64,000 nt of DNA from CAWJMF01 sp963843945 (GTDB taxonomy: Bacteria > Vulcanimicrobiota > Vulcanimicrobiia > Vulcanimicrobiales > Vulcanimicrobiaceae), in the NCBI GenBank assembly GCA_963843945.1, contig CAWJMF010000002.1:1054001-1118000 (forward strand), read 5' to 3'. The stretch's first letter is position 1. Every line of letters begins with the position of its first letter. Below are positions 51,958-60,959 of the stretch, in pieces. Below the pieces are notes generated by a model. It was not told the origin of the DNA. It worked only from the letters and a program-made list of their open reading frames with translations, and searched no databases. Position numbers and translations under genes: made by a program.

Positions 51958-53586
51958 CTAGATATCCACGTCGAGAAAATTATCGAACGGCGCGACCGGA
52001 TTCGGGTGGTAATTCCGCAAGTCGTCGTTGTAGGCGTAGGTTTCGCGGCGGGCGTCGAGGATCACGGTCGGGACATCCTTATAGACTTGCTCTTGCACGA
52101 ATTTTACGTACGGGTAGCGCTTCTCGAAGCCGTACAGCACTTTGGCGGCGTCCATGGCCGCGGTCGCTTTGACGTTGCACCAGCGGGGATCGTTCTGCCC
52201 ATTCGGAGGGAATCGGTAACAGGCGTAGAGGTTGGACATGTCCTCATTGGGATCGGACCCCCAAGCGAAGTTCACGACGTCGAACTTGCCGCCGTAGATG
52301 ATCCCGCCTTCCGCAACGGGCGCGAAGAACTGGGACGAGAGATACCGCTTGACGGAAAAGTCGACGCCGATCTGCTTCCACCAACCGCGGATCAGCTCGA
52401 TCTGCGTGTCGGTGTCGGGGCTTCCCGTCGAGGACGCGTAGTTCAGGCTCAGCCGCAGGCCGTTCTTCACGCGCACGCCGTCGGGGCCGCGCTTCCAGCC
52501 GGCCGCATCCAAGATCGCGTTCGCCTTGGCCAGATCGAAGGGTACGAGCGGCAGTTTCGCGTCGTACGCACTGGCCGGCGTGACGGGCGATTCCGACATG
52601 ATGTACAGATCGTTACGGAGCTTCTTGTTGAGATATTCGCGATCGGTCGCGTAGCGGAGGGCTTCGCGCACCGCCGGGTCCTGCATCACCGGATGGGTCA
52701 GATTGAAGTCCATGTGATCGAAAAAGTAACTCGGCGTCAGCAGCAGGTTGACGTTCGCGATCGTCTTCAGCTGCGGCACGAAGTGCGGAGGAACGGTGAC
52801 CCACAAATCGAGCTCGTGCGTACGCATCTCCTCGAGCACGACGTTACGGTCTGGAATGATTTTGAAAGTGATCCGCTGCAGCTTGGGCATGCCGCGGAAG
52901 TAGAGGGGGTTCGGCACCATCACGACGGAGTCGCCGCGCTTCCAGACCTCGTACTTGAACGGTCCGATCCCGACCGGCAGCGCATTGTAGGGCGCGTTGT
53001 TCAGGTTCTTCAGACCCTTGAGCAAATGCTTCGGTAAGAGGCACGGGTTCGCGCCACCCGAGCTGAAGAACGTGACCGCGAACGACGAGTAGCCCTTCGT
53101 GAGATGGTAGATCACCGTGTACTTGTCCGGCTCGTCGATCTTCGCGATGAGGTCCCAACCGTCGCGGCTCACGACGTCGTTCGCCGGATTGAGCACTTGC
53201 TGCGTCGAGAAGACGACGTCGTCGGCGTCGAACGGCACGCCGTCCGACCACTTCACGCCCTTGCGGATGTGCCAGGTGATCGTCTTGCCGTCGGGACTGA
53301 TACCGCCGTTCGCTTGCGAAGGCACCTCGGTCGCGAGTTCCGGGACCGTCGCGTTGCCCTTCGAATCCGTCTTGATGAGATAGGCCTGCGTCAGGTTGCC
53401 GAGATAGGTCTCCGTGCCGCTCGAGTGCGTGAGCGGATCGAGCCCCTGGATGTCTTCGGCCGAGGCGAAGCGCAGCTCGTGCGGCGTCGTGTACGCGTGC
53501 CGCGTCGTTCCGGCCGGTCCTGAGGCGACCCGCGTGCACGCGGCAAGCACCGCGAGCGCCGCAGCCAACGTGACAATCTTACGCAC
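51958..53586 (-). CDS. Family-5 solute-binding lipoprotein (peptide/nickel type), copy 1
   Basis: A 542-aa SBP_bac_5 lipoprotein with lipobox L-A-A-C at residues 14-17. The typical core P-D-G-K-T-I-T-W-H-I-R-K-G-V-K-W-S-D-G-V-P is present. It ends F-D-N-F-L-D-V-D-I. It is closely similar to copy 2 at 53634-55259 over the whole length (for example W-S-D-G-V-P-F-D-x-D-D-V-V-F and P-V-G-I-G-P-F), so the two arose by tandem duplication. By family it would bind oligopeptides or similar at the inner membrane surface. No permease or ATPase is encoded nearby. AAGGAG lies upstream of the GTG start. Confidence 0.92.
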   Translation of the reverse strand: MRKIVTLAAALAVLAACTRVASGPAGTTRHAYTTPHELRFASAEDIQGLDPLTHSSGTETYLGNLTQAYLIKTDSKGNATVPELATEVPSQANGGISPDGKTITWHIRKGVKWSDGVPFDADDVVFSTQQVLNPANDVVSRDGWDLIAKIDEPDKYTVIYHLTKGYSSFAVTFFSSGGANPCLLPKHLLKGLKNLNNAPYNALPVGIGPFKYEVWKRGDSVVMVPNPLYFRGMPKLQRITFKIIPDRNVVLEEMRTHELDLWVTVPPHFVPQLKTIANVNLLLTPSYFFDHMDFNLTHPVMQDPAVREALRYATDREYLNKKLRNDLYIMSESPVTPASAYDAKLPLVPFDLAKANAILDAAGWKRGPDGVRVKNGLRLSLNYASSTGSPDTDTQIELIRGWWKQIGVDFSVKRYLSSQFFAPVAEGGIIYGGKFDVVNFAWGSDPNEDMSNLYACYRFPPNGQNDPRWCNVKATAAMDAAKVLYGFEKRYPYVKFVQEQVYKDVPTVILDARRETYAYNDDLRNYHPNPVAPFDNFLDVDI

Positions 53587-53633
53587 TTCGAGTGCTCCTT
53601 GCTTAATCGACTCTTCGAGGGCGGCTGAGCGGC

Positions 53634-55259
53634 TTAAATGTCGACGTTCATGAAGTCGTCGAACGCGCTGACCGCGTTCGGATGGAAACCCTTGAGGTCG
53701 CTGTTCGTCGCGAAGACGTCTTCGTTAATATTCAAAACGAAGGTGGGCACGTCGGCGACGATCTGCTCCTGCACGATATCGTCCAGCAGCTTTTGCTCGG
53801 GCAGATCGTAGGTGAGCTTGAAGCGGTCCAAGGCGGCTTGCGCCGTCTTGTTGCACCAGCGCGGTACGTTCTGACCCTTGGGCGGAATGCTCTCGCAGCC
53901 GTAGATGACCGACATGTCCCCGCTCGGGGCCGGGAACCACGAGAAGATCGCGAGGTCGAACTTCCCACCGTATAGGATCCCGCCGTTCTGATACTCGGCG
54001 AAAAGCAAGGCCGGATCGTAGTTCTTGCGCTCGAGGTCGACGCCGATCGATTTGTACCAGCCGCGGATCAGCTCGATCTGCGTATCGGTATCGGGGCTGC
54101 CCGTGTTCGAAGCTAGCTCGACCGTGAGCGTTTGCCCGTTTTTCTCACGATAATCGCCGCTCGCTTTCTTCCAGCCGGCTTCGTCGAGCAACGCCGCGGC
54201 CTTCGCGAGGTCGAAGGGCGACGTCTTGATCTTCGGGTCGAAGAACGGGCTGGCGGACGACCAGGTACCGTCCTGCACGACGCCGAGCCCGTGACCGACT
54301 TTATCTTTGAGCGTCTCGCGATCGATTGCCAGCGCGAGCGCGCGCCGCACGCGGACGTCTTGCAGAATGGGCCGCGAAGTGTTGAAGTCGATGTGCCCGT
54401 AACCGTAGCTCGGCTGCCGGAGAACGTTGAGGTTGTGCAGCGATTGCAGGCGCGGATAATACGCGCGCGCGGCATTCGGCCACATGTCGATTTCGCCCGT
54501 CTGCAACTGGACGAAAATCGTGTCTCGGTTCGGGATGATCCTGAACTCCACGTGCTTGAGCTTTGGCTGGCCGCGGAAGTAGTACGGGTTTGCCTCGAGG
54601 ATGACGCGATCGCCGCGGCGCCACTCGACGTAGCGGAACGGCCCGATGCCGACGGGCTTGGAGTTGTAGGGGTCGGTATTGACGTCGGCGCTGTGCTCGA
54701 GGAGATGCTTGGGCACGATGCACGGATTGGCGCCCGCGCTTCCGTAGAACGTCGGCAAGAACGGCGAATACGGCTGCTTCATCCGGAAGACGACCGTGTA
54801 TTTGTCCGGCTCTTCGATCTTGTCGATGCGGTCGTAGCCCTCGCGGCTGATGACGAGCGTTTTGGGGTCGAGCACGAGCTTCGTCGTGAAGACGACGTCG
54901 TCGCCGTCGAACGGCACGCCGTCGGACCACTTCACGTCTTTGCGCAAATGCCAGGTGATCGTTTTGCCGTCGGCCGAGATCCCACCGTTGGCTTTGCTCG
55001 GAACGACCGTCGCTAGTTCCGGAATGGGCTTGTTGTCGTGGTCGTACTTAACGAGCCAGGCCATCGTCAGCGAGGCCATGCGGCTCTCGACGAGCTGCTG
55101 CACGAACATCGGGTTGAGCGACGTGACGTCGCCGACGTCGCCGATGCGCAGGGTATGCGGCTGCGTGTAGGCGTTCTTGCGCGTCTCGTCGGCGGCGCGC
55201 GCGTGCTGCACGCCGAGCGTCGACGCAACGGCCAGCGCCGCAAGCAAAGCAGCGGCCAA
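53634..55259 (-). CDS. Family-5 solute-binding protein, copy 2 (start uncertain)
   Basis: A 541-aa SBP_bac_5 protein, the close paralogue of copy 1. It lacks a lipobox; the signal peptide would be cleaved near A-R-A-A-D. The only usual start is TTG at 55259. Coding sequence continues upstream with an Arg-rich stretch (R-F-R-R-P-P-T-R-P) that would make a better signal-peptide N-region, but it overlaps the end of copy 3 and has no ATG, GTG or TTG. So the true start may be unusual. The protein would be free in the periplasm, unlike copies 1 and 3. Confidence 0.88.
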   Translation of the reverse strand: MAAALLAALAVASTLGVQHARAADETRKNAYTQPHTLRIGDVGDVTSLNPMFVQQLVESRMASLTMAWLVKYDHDNKPIPELATVVPSKANGGISADGKTITWHLRKDVKWSDGVPFDGDDVVFTTKLVLDPKTLVISREGYDRIDKIEEPDKYTVVFRMKQPYSPFLPTFYGSAGANPCIVPKHLLEHSADVNTDPYNSKPVGIGPFRYVEWRRGDRVILEANPYYFRGQPKLKHVEFRIIPNRDTIFVQLQTGEIDMWPNAARAYYPRLQSLHNLNVLRQPSYGYGHIDFNTSRPILQDVRVRRALALAIDRETLKDKVGHGLGVVQDGTWSSASPFFDPKIKTSPFDLAKAAALLDEAGWKKASGDYREKNGQTLTVELASNTGSPDTDTQIELIRGWYKSIGVDLERKNYDPALLFAEYQNGGILYGGKFDLAIFSWFPAPSGDMSVIYGCESIPPKGQNVPRWCNKTAQAALDRFKLTYDLPEQKLLDDIVQEQIVADVPTFVLNINEDVFATNSDLKGFHPNAVSAFDDFMNVDI

Positions 55260-55281
55260 AACGGGCCGAGTCGGGGGCCTT

Positions 55282-56928
55282 CTAAATCGAGTAATCTTGC
55301 GGATTCCAGAAGGGCGAGATCACGGGCGACGGCGTGTAGCCCTTGAGATCGGTGTTGTAGATTTCCGGCTCCAGCCGGTAGAACAGGACGATCGAGGGGA
55401 CTTCGCCCGCGAAACGCTGCTGCTCGATGACGAAGTCTTTCTTGCGGCGCTTGGGATCGACCGTCGAGAGCTCGTCGTCCATCGACTTCGTCGCGATGGC
55501 GTCGTTCCAAAACAGCGCGTTTTGTCCCTTGGGCGCCAGGTTGTGCCCGGAGTAGATGGCGCTGTCGTCCGGATCGGCAGCGCCGCCCCAGGCGAAACCG
55601 GCCACGTCGTAGTGGCCGCCCTGCAGCGTCCCCTTCGCCGTGTTGTCGAAGAACAGCGCGGACGGAACGTTTTTGACGGAGACCTCGGCACCGGCGTCGT
55701 GCCATTCGCGCTGGATGAACGCTTCGATCGCTTTGTTGGTGTTGTTCTCGCTCGCGACCGAATAGTTGAAGGCGAGACGCTGACCGTTCTTCACGCGGAT
55801 GCCGTCACGTCCGACGCGCCAGCCGTCGGCGTCGAGCATCGCCTTGGCGCGCGCCAAGTCGAAAGGCCAATGCGGCGTATCGTTGGTCCAGCCCCACGAG
55901 ATCTTGGGCGAAAGCGCCGTGTCGGTCATGTCGCCGAGACCGAAGGCGATCTTGTTGCGGATCGCCTGCCGGTCGGTCGCGAGCGCCAGCGCGCGCCGCA
56001 GCTGCGGGTCGTTGGCGAAGAGCGGGTTCTTCAGGTTGAAATCGACGTGGTCGTAGGTGAAGACGTGGACCGGATCGCCGATCGTCCCGGGAATGTCGTG
56101 GAGTTGCGGCCACATGTTGGCGCCGACGTGGACCGCCATGTCGATCTCGTGCGTGCGCACCTGATTGATGAGCGTGTTCTCGTCGGGCAGAATCTTGAAG
56201 ACGACTTCGTCGAGCTTCGGCTTGCCCATGAAGTAGCCGTCGTAAGCCTTGAGCACGACCTGCGAGCCGCGGTCCCAGCGATCGACCACGAACGGGCCGC
56301 TGCCGATCGGCTTATTGTTGTAGTCGGCGGTGTTGAACGAGCCTTTCTTGTCGTTGTACTTCTCGAGCAAGTGGGCCGGCAGAATCGGCGCATTGCCATT
56401 GACGCCCCAGAGCTGCTGCAAGAACGGCGCGTAGACGCGCTTCATGTGCACGACCGCGACGAGCGGGTCCGAGCAGTCGATGCTCGCGATGTCCTTGTAG
56501 CCGTCGGTGGTCACGCCGTTGTTGGCGGGGTTCATGACGGCTTTCCAGGTGAACTCGAGGTCGTGACAGGTCAGCTTCTCGCCGTCGTGCCACGTGATGT
56601 TGGGCCGCAACTTGTACTTCAGCGTCAGACCGTCGGGGCTGACGTCGCCGTTCTGGAGCGTCGGAATCTCGGAGACGGCGTCGGGCACGGGACGGGCCTG
56701 GTCGTCGTAGCGCACGGTGTACGAGTAGATGAACATCGACAAGTCGCCGGCCGCGCCGTTCGCGGCCAGGAACGGGTTCAGCCCTTTGGGATCGACCGAC
56801 TCGCCGAAGACGAGGCGCCCGTGATGCGTCCAAGGGTTGCTGTTGGCTTGCTGTTCGTCGGCGGTCTGCGTCTTCGTACAGGCGGCCGCCAGCAGGGCGA
56901 CGAGCGCGAGGCTCGCGGCCCTACGCAT
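55282..56928 (-). CDS. Family-5 solute-binding lipoprotein, copy 3 (divergent)
   Basis: A 548-aa SBP_bac_5 lipoprotein; lipobox L-A-A-A-C at residues 13-17 after M-R-R-A-A-S-L. It is more distant from copies 1 and 2 than they are from each other (K-Y-K-L-R-P-N-I-T-W-H-D-G-E instead of W-H-[IL]-R-K-x-V-K-W-S-D-G). The ATG at 56928 starts the signal peptide; an in-frame ATG 15 codons earlier is less likely. It lies 104 nt downstream of the TolC gene and 22 nt before copy 2. Confidence 0.91.
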   Translation of the reverse strand: MRRAASLALVALLAAACTKTQTADEQQANSNPWTHHGRLVFGESVDPKGLNPFLAANGAAGDLSMFIYSYTVRYDDQARPVPDAVSEIPTLQNGDVSPDGLTLKYKLRPNITWHDGEKLTCHDLEFTWKAVMNPANNGVTTDGYKDIASIDCSDPLVAVVHMKRVYAPFLQQLWGVNGNAPILPAHLLEKYNDKKGSFNTADYNNKPIGSGPFVVDRWDRGSQVVLKAYDGYFMGKPKLDEVVFKILPDENTLINQVRTHEIDMAVHVGANMWPQLHDIPGTIGDPVHVFTYDHVDFNLKNPLFANDPQLRRALALATDRQAIRNKIAFGLGDMTDTALSPKISWGWTNDTPHWPFDLARAKAMLDADGWRVGRDGIRVKNGQRLAFNYSVASENNTNKAIEAFIQREWHDAGAEVSVKNVPSALFFDNTAKGTLQGGHYDVAGFAWGGAADPDDSAIYSGHNLAPKGQNALFWNDAIATKSMDDELSTVDPKRRKKDFVIEQQRFAGEVPSIVLFYRLEPEIYNTDLKGYTPSPVISPFWNPQDYSI

Positions 56929-57032
56929 GCGAGTAGGCCAGGCCGGAAAGCCCGGCCAGGGCATCGAGTTCATCCATGCCGTCCGCTACTGCGTCGCGGC
57001 CCGGAGGACCTATCCGGACCCGGTCCGGCGAC

Positions 57033-58616
57033 CTACGGACGCATCTTGGTGACGTCGTAGTTGGCGCCCAGCGCGAAGAGATACGCCTGCTCCGCTTGGC
57101 GCAGCGTGTACACGGCATTGACCTGGGCGACGAGCGCCTGGGTCAAGCCGACCTGCGCGTTGAGCAAAAGCGGCAGGGTCGTCACGCCGGCCCGGTACTG
57201 CGCCTGGGTCGCCTGCAAGACGACGAGGGCCGTCGTGTAGCCGACGCGCGCCTGATCCAGCGCGGCGCTCGCGCTCACGAGGTTCGAGAGCGATTGCTTC
57301 ACGTTGAGCTGCACGGTGAGCAGCGACGTCTGGAGGTTCGCCGCGGCGATGTCGAGCTGCGCTTTGGCTTGGGCCGAGTCGGCCGCGCGCACGCCTTGGT
57401 CGAAGAGCGGCAGGTTCAAGGCCGCGCCGATGCTGCTGCTGTTGCGGAACGCGCCGCCGCCGGGATTGGTCGAAGCGGTCCCCGTGAATCCGTTCGCGGT
57501 GAAGGTTGGGAAGTTCGTGAGACGCGCTTCCTTGAGCGCGTACTGCGCCGAGGTGTACGACTGGACCGAGCCGGCATAGTCGGGCCGCAGCTCGAGCGCG
57601 CGTTTGATCGCGACGTCGTAGGGCTGAATCGGAACCGTCGTGATCGGGCTGTTGGTGAAGACGGGCGCGTCGTCGATCGGCTGCACGTCGTAGCGCGCAT
57701 CGAGCCCGAGCGTGTTGGCGAACGAGGCCTGCGCCGCGAGTTCCGCGCCCTGCGCCTGGATCAGCGCGAGCCGGCCCTGCGCGGTTTGCACCTGCGCCGT
57801 TGCGATATCGACCTTGGCGGCGGTTCCCGCGGCCACTTGGGCCCGAATCAAGTTCTCTTGCACGACGTCTTCGCGCACGATCTCGTTGTCGACTTGCACC
57901 GTGCGTTCCGCCGCGAGGTAGTTGTAGTACGAGGTCGCGACGTTCTCAGCCACGGTCTGCAGCTGATACAGGAACAGATCGACGTCGGCGTTGTGCGTAT
58001 GCTGCGCGGCCTTGACGCCCGCCGCGAGATGGCCGCCGTCGTAGATCAGCTGGGTGATGTTCAGCCCGAGGCTGTTGTCGGTGAAGTTGCCGAGGCCGGC
58101 GCGCGTGGCCGAGCCGCCGCCGGTGGTCGAAAGCGAACCTTGCTGCTGGATGAGCCGCGTGATGCCCGCCGAGCCGTAGAGGTTCGGATTGAGGCCCGTC
58201 GCGGCGAGCTGTGCTTCGGCCGCGGTGACGTTGGCGTTGCCGCGGGCGACGGCGAGCGAGGGAGAGCGGGCGAAGCCGATCGCTTGCGCTTGCGAGAGCG
58301 AGACCTTGTACGGGATGCCCGAGTCCGCCCCAGGCTTGACGCCGAGCACGCCCGGCACCGGCGTCCCGTAAGCGGGGTAGGGCAGTTCGTTCTCGCCGGG
58401 CGGCGCCAGCGTCGCAACCGGATACGGCGTCGGCATGCCCGCGGGCAGGCTGCCGATCGAAGGGGTCGGGGCCGGCATCGCCGGCGTCGCCGTCGCTTGC
58501 GCGACGACGGTCCGTGCGGCGTCCGACGGCGCGCCGGCCAGGGCGACCGCGAAGACGGCCACCGGCGTCGCGATGGTCAGCGCCGTCCGAAGACGGCGGA
58601 TGGTCAATTGCTGCAC
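57033..58616 (-). CDS. TolC-family outer membrane channel
   Basis: A 527-aa TolC/OEP protein. After a signal sequence (about 10-35) comes a Pro/Ala/Thr-rich stretch (about 40-95). Two outer-membrane-efflux repeats follow with long alpha-helical coiled segments, rich in Ala, Gln and Asn; the first begins S-L-S-Q-A-Q-A-I-G-F-A. It forms a trimeric exit duct used by efflux and type I secretion systems. The gene starts at GTG, 4 nt after the adaptor stop. No RND, ABC or MFS pump is in the same run. Confidence 0.92.
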   Translation of the reverse strand: MQQLTIRRLRTALTIATPVAVFAVALAGAPSDAARTVVAQATATPAMPAPTPSIGSLPAGMPTPYPVATLAPPGENELPYPAYGTPVPGVLGVKPGADSGIPYKVSLSQAQAIGFARSPSLAVARGNANVTAAEAQLAATGLNPNLYGSAGITRLIQQQGSLSTTGGGSATRAGLGNFTDNSLGLNITQLIYDGGHLAAGVKAAQHTHNADVDLFLYQLQTVAENVATSYYNYLAAERTVQVDNEIVREDVVQENLIRAQVAAGTAAKVDIATAQVQTAQGRLALIQAQGAELAAQASFANTLGLDARYDVQPIDDAPVFTNSPITTVPIQPYDVAIKRALELRPDYAGSVQSYTSAQYALKEARLTNFPTFTANGFTGTASTNPGGGAFRNSSSIGAALNLPLFDQGVRAADSAQAKAQLDIAAANLQTSLLTVQLNVKQSLSNLVSASAALDQARVGYTTALVVLQATQAQYRAGVTTLPLLLNAQVGLTQALVAQVNAVYTLRQAEQAYLFALGANYDVTKMRP

Positions 58617-58620
58617 GCGA

Positions 58621-59901
58621 TCAGTGCTGCGCTTTCGCCGACGGCGGCGCGCCGCCGATCGCGACCACGCTGCCGTCCTGCAGCGCGTCGGGCCGGGTCG
58701 TGATCACGACCGTCCCCGGCGTAACCTTGCCGCCGCGGACTTCGCTGACCGTGTCCGTCTGCAAGCCGAGTTGAACCGGAACCGCTTTGGCCTTTCCGTC
58801 GACGATCGTGTACACGTTCGCTCCCTGGTCCGTCTGGAAGATCGCCGTGCGCGGCACGACGACGGCGCCCTTGTGGAGTTCCTTCTGTACAATGACCGTC
58901 ACGAGCATCCCCCCGCGCAGTTGCCGGTCGGGATTGCTTTCGCGGATGCGCGCCCGGTACGAGAGCGTCCCGGTCGTCGGAATGGCGTTCACGTCGACGA
59001 TCGTTCCGTGGAAGGTGCGGCCCGGCAGACTCGGCGAGGTGAAGCTGGCGGGCGTACCGCGCCGCACGTACGCGAGCCCTTCGTCCGGGACGTTCGCGTT
59101 CACGTAGACCGGATCGATCTGCGAGACGCGCACGACGGCCTGGTTGGGGCTCGCATACGCGCCCGGATCCAAGAGCCGTTGGGTCACCACGCCGTCGAAC
59201 GGCGCGTAAATCGAGGACTGCGCGATCTGCGTCTTCAGCAACTCGACTTGAGCTTGTGCGGCCTGCGTCGCCGCCCGATTTTGCGCGATCGTGGCCTGAT
59301 CGACTTGGGTCGACTGCAGGCCGGCTTTGGCGGCGCGCAGCGCGGCTTCGTCGGTGCTGATCTGCTGCTGCGCGGCGACGTAGTTCGAGCGCGCTTGCTC
59401 CATCGTGGTCTGCGAGACGTAGCCCTGCTTGACCAGCTGCGAGTTGCTGTTGTAGACGAGTTGGGCGTTGGAGAGCGCCGCTTTGTCGCTGGCCAGCTTC
59501 GCTTCGGCTTGGTTGACCGTCGTCGTGTACTGCTGGGACGAGATCGGCGCCTGAATCTGCGAACCGTTCATCTTCGAAGCGTCTTGCGCGACCTGCGCCT
59601 CGCTGGCCGCCAGCGAGGCGCGCAGCTGTGAGTCGTCGAGCTTCGCGAGCAACTCGCCCTTGTGGACGATGTCGCCTTCGTTGACGTAGACGCCCGCCAG
59701 CGTTCCCGACTGGCTCGAGGCCAGGGTCGAATCGAGGAACGGGCTGATCTGGCCGTCCAGCGTCATGTAGGTAGCGATGTCTTGCTGCGACGCCTTGGAG
59801 ACGTCGACCGCAAGCGGCGGCGGGGCCTTCTGTTGACCCTTACCGCCACATCCGCTCGCCAGGACGACTGCGGCGAGCAGCGCAAACGCACGAACCTTCA
59901 T
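58621..59901 (-). CDS. RND/HlyD-type periplasmic adaptor lipoprotein
   Basis: A 426-aa membrane-fusion protein with lipobox A-S-G-C at residues 15-18. It has a split lipoyl domain (Q-S-G-T-L-A-G-V-Y-V-N-E-G-D-I-V and I-Y-A-P-F-D-G-V-V-T), a long helical hairpin between them, and the beta-barrel and membrane-proximal domains after about residue 230 (M-L-V-T-V-I-V). AGGAGAGG lies upstream of the ATG. Normally it would join an inner-membrane pump to TolC, but no pump gene is adjacent. It may serve the MFS at 28982-30586 or a pump elsewhere. Confidence 0.92.
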   Translation of the reverse strand: MKVRAFALLAAVVLASGCGGKGQQKAPPPLAVDVSKASQQDIATYMTLDGQISPFLDSTLASSQSGTLAGVYVNEGDIVHKGELLAKLDDSQLRASLAASEAQVAQDASKMNGSQIQAPISSQQYTTTVNQAEAKLASDKAALSNAQLVYNSNSQLVKQGYVSQTTMEQARSNYVAAQQQISTDEAALRAAKAGLQSTQVDQATIAQNRAATQAAQAQVELLKTQIAQSSIYAPFDGVVTQRLLDPGAYASPNQAVVRVSQIDPVYVNANVPDEGLAYVRRGTPASFTSPSLPGRTFHGTIVDVNAIPTTGTLSYRARIRESNPDRQLRGGMLVTVIVQKELHKGAVVVPRTAIFQTDQGANVYTIVDGKAKAVPVQLGLQTDTVSEVRGGKVTPGTVVITTRPDALQDGSVVAIGGAPPSAKAQH

Positions 59902-60023
59902 CGAAAACCTCTCCTGCAGGACGCTCGGTCCGGCCTCACTCGAGTACTACGCGGTTCCCCCCGAATTTGATTCACCGATTCGACAGGCGGGAGGCCCGGC
60001 TTCCCCGGAGTAACTGACCCGCC

Positions 60024-60419
60024 ATGGGCGCCAAAGTCGAGCTCGGCCGGCGGTATCAAAGCCAAACTCGCGTGGAAGAATGGATGACTGCGGAAAAGGC
60101 CGGCAACAAGGGCGTGGACGTCCTCTCGACGCCGATGCTGATCCAGCTGATCGAAGCCGCCGCGCTGCAATGTCTGGCACCCGTCTTGAGCGAGGCCGAA
60201 GTCTCACTCGGTTCGTACATCGATCTCGCCCACCTCGCGCCGACGCCCGTCGGACTCATCGTGCGCACCGAAGTCGAAATCATCGGCGTCGACGGACGGC
60301 GCATTCAGTTCGCGGTGACCGCGTTCGACGAGCGCGAAAAAATTGCCGAAGGCACACACGAGCGATACATCATGGAGCGCCCGAAGTTTCTCTCCAACCT
60401 CGAAGAGAAGCTCTCGTAA
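60024..60419 (+). CDS. Hotdog-fold thioesterase (FlK-like)
   Basis: A 131-aa protein resembling fluoroacetyl-CoA thioesterase-like hotdog enzymes. It shows V-L-S-T-P-M-L-I-Q-L-I-E-A-A-A, where T/E residues lie at the expected active-site positions, then H-L-A-P-T-P-V-G and a final E-R-Y-I-M-E-R. Acyl-CoA substrate unknown. The protein is complete and of normal length. It is divergent from the adaptor gene across 122 bp. Confidence 0.83.
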   Translation: MGAKVELGRRYQSQTRVEEWMTAEKAGNKGVDVLSTPMLIQLIEAAALQCLAPVLSEAEVSLGSYIDLAHLAPTPVGLIVRTEVEIIGVDGRRIQFAVTAFDEREKIAEGTHERYIMERPKFLSNLEEKLS

Positions 60420-60959
60420 CGCCGCACCCGCCGCGCTTCTGAAGCTGAGAAGGCTTCCCGTTTAACGAGCGGCGAGCGGTCGCTCCATTCTGAGAATCGC
60501 TGCGCGACGGAAAGCGCCGTCCGATCGTTGGCGGTTTGAAAAATATCTCCGAGCCGCGAAACGCTCGCAGGTGCGCAAAGGCTTGGCGGCCGCGGGATTC
60601 CGGATCGTTTACGACCGTAGTGAATCGCCGCGCGCTCTCAGCTACCCCCCGCGCACCTCGCAGACCGGGGAATGAACGCCTCGCTTACTTAAGCTACCGA
60701 CCAAAGTCGCACGGCGATTGCGCGAAAATCCGCTAAAATACGAAGAAGAATGCGCAACCACCGACATCGTTGCGTCGTTCAAGCGTCAGGACGCTCACTC
60801 CACGCCGCGCTACGCGCGCAGCGCCGGCACCGGTGACGATGGCGTCATCGGGTTCCGCGGAGGCTCGTCCGCCGTGAAAACTTAGACCGCGCGGGACGGC
60901 CGTTTCGGCTCGCGTCCGCAAGGGTAAGATCGCGCAGACAACTTTAGGAGGTTAACGAT
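60420..60959. other. 540-bp gap without an intact gene
   Basis: Between the thioesterase and the first stalk-barrel gene no complete gene is seen. The right part contains a flavoprotein remnant on the minus strand (60733-60921). The left part has an ORF of about 70 codons (about 60462-60674, plus strand; D-R-W-R-F-E-K-Y-L-R-A-A-K-R near its middle), but with no usual start codon and no recognised family. The last 40 bp hold the AGGAGG site and probably the promoter of the next gene. Confidence 0.5.
60733..60921 (-). pseudogene. Fragment of a phytoene-dehydrogenase-like flavoprotein gene
   Basis: The minus strand reads D-D-A-I-V-T-G-A-G-A then A-R-R-G-V-S-V-L-T-L-E-R-R-N-D-V-G-G-C-A. It matches the FAD-binding start of carotenoid/phytoene-dehydrogenase-like proteins (D-A-I-V-I-G-A-G ... 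L-A-R-x-G-x-x-V-L-V-L-E-R-R-x-x-x-G-G-x-A), with about eight residues missing after G-A-G. A stop follows within six codons and nothing downstream matches the rest of the enzyme. It is a decayed remnant. Confidence 0.6.

Noticed and set aside
55177..57060. 627-codon plus-strand frame opposite two solute-binding protein genes
   Set aside because: No domain, typical antisense composition; the minus strand encodes SBP_bac_5 proteins with signal peptides.
60432..60455. Weak hairpin GAAGC...GCTTC after the thioesterase gene as a terminator
   Set aside because: Five-bp stem with only three T residues after it; too weak to claim.
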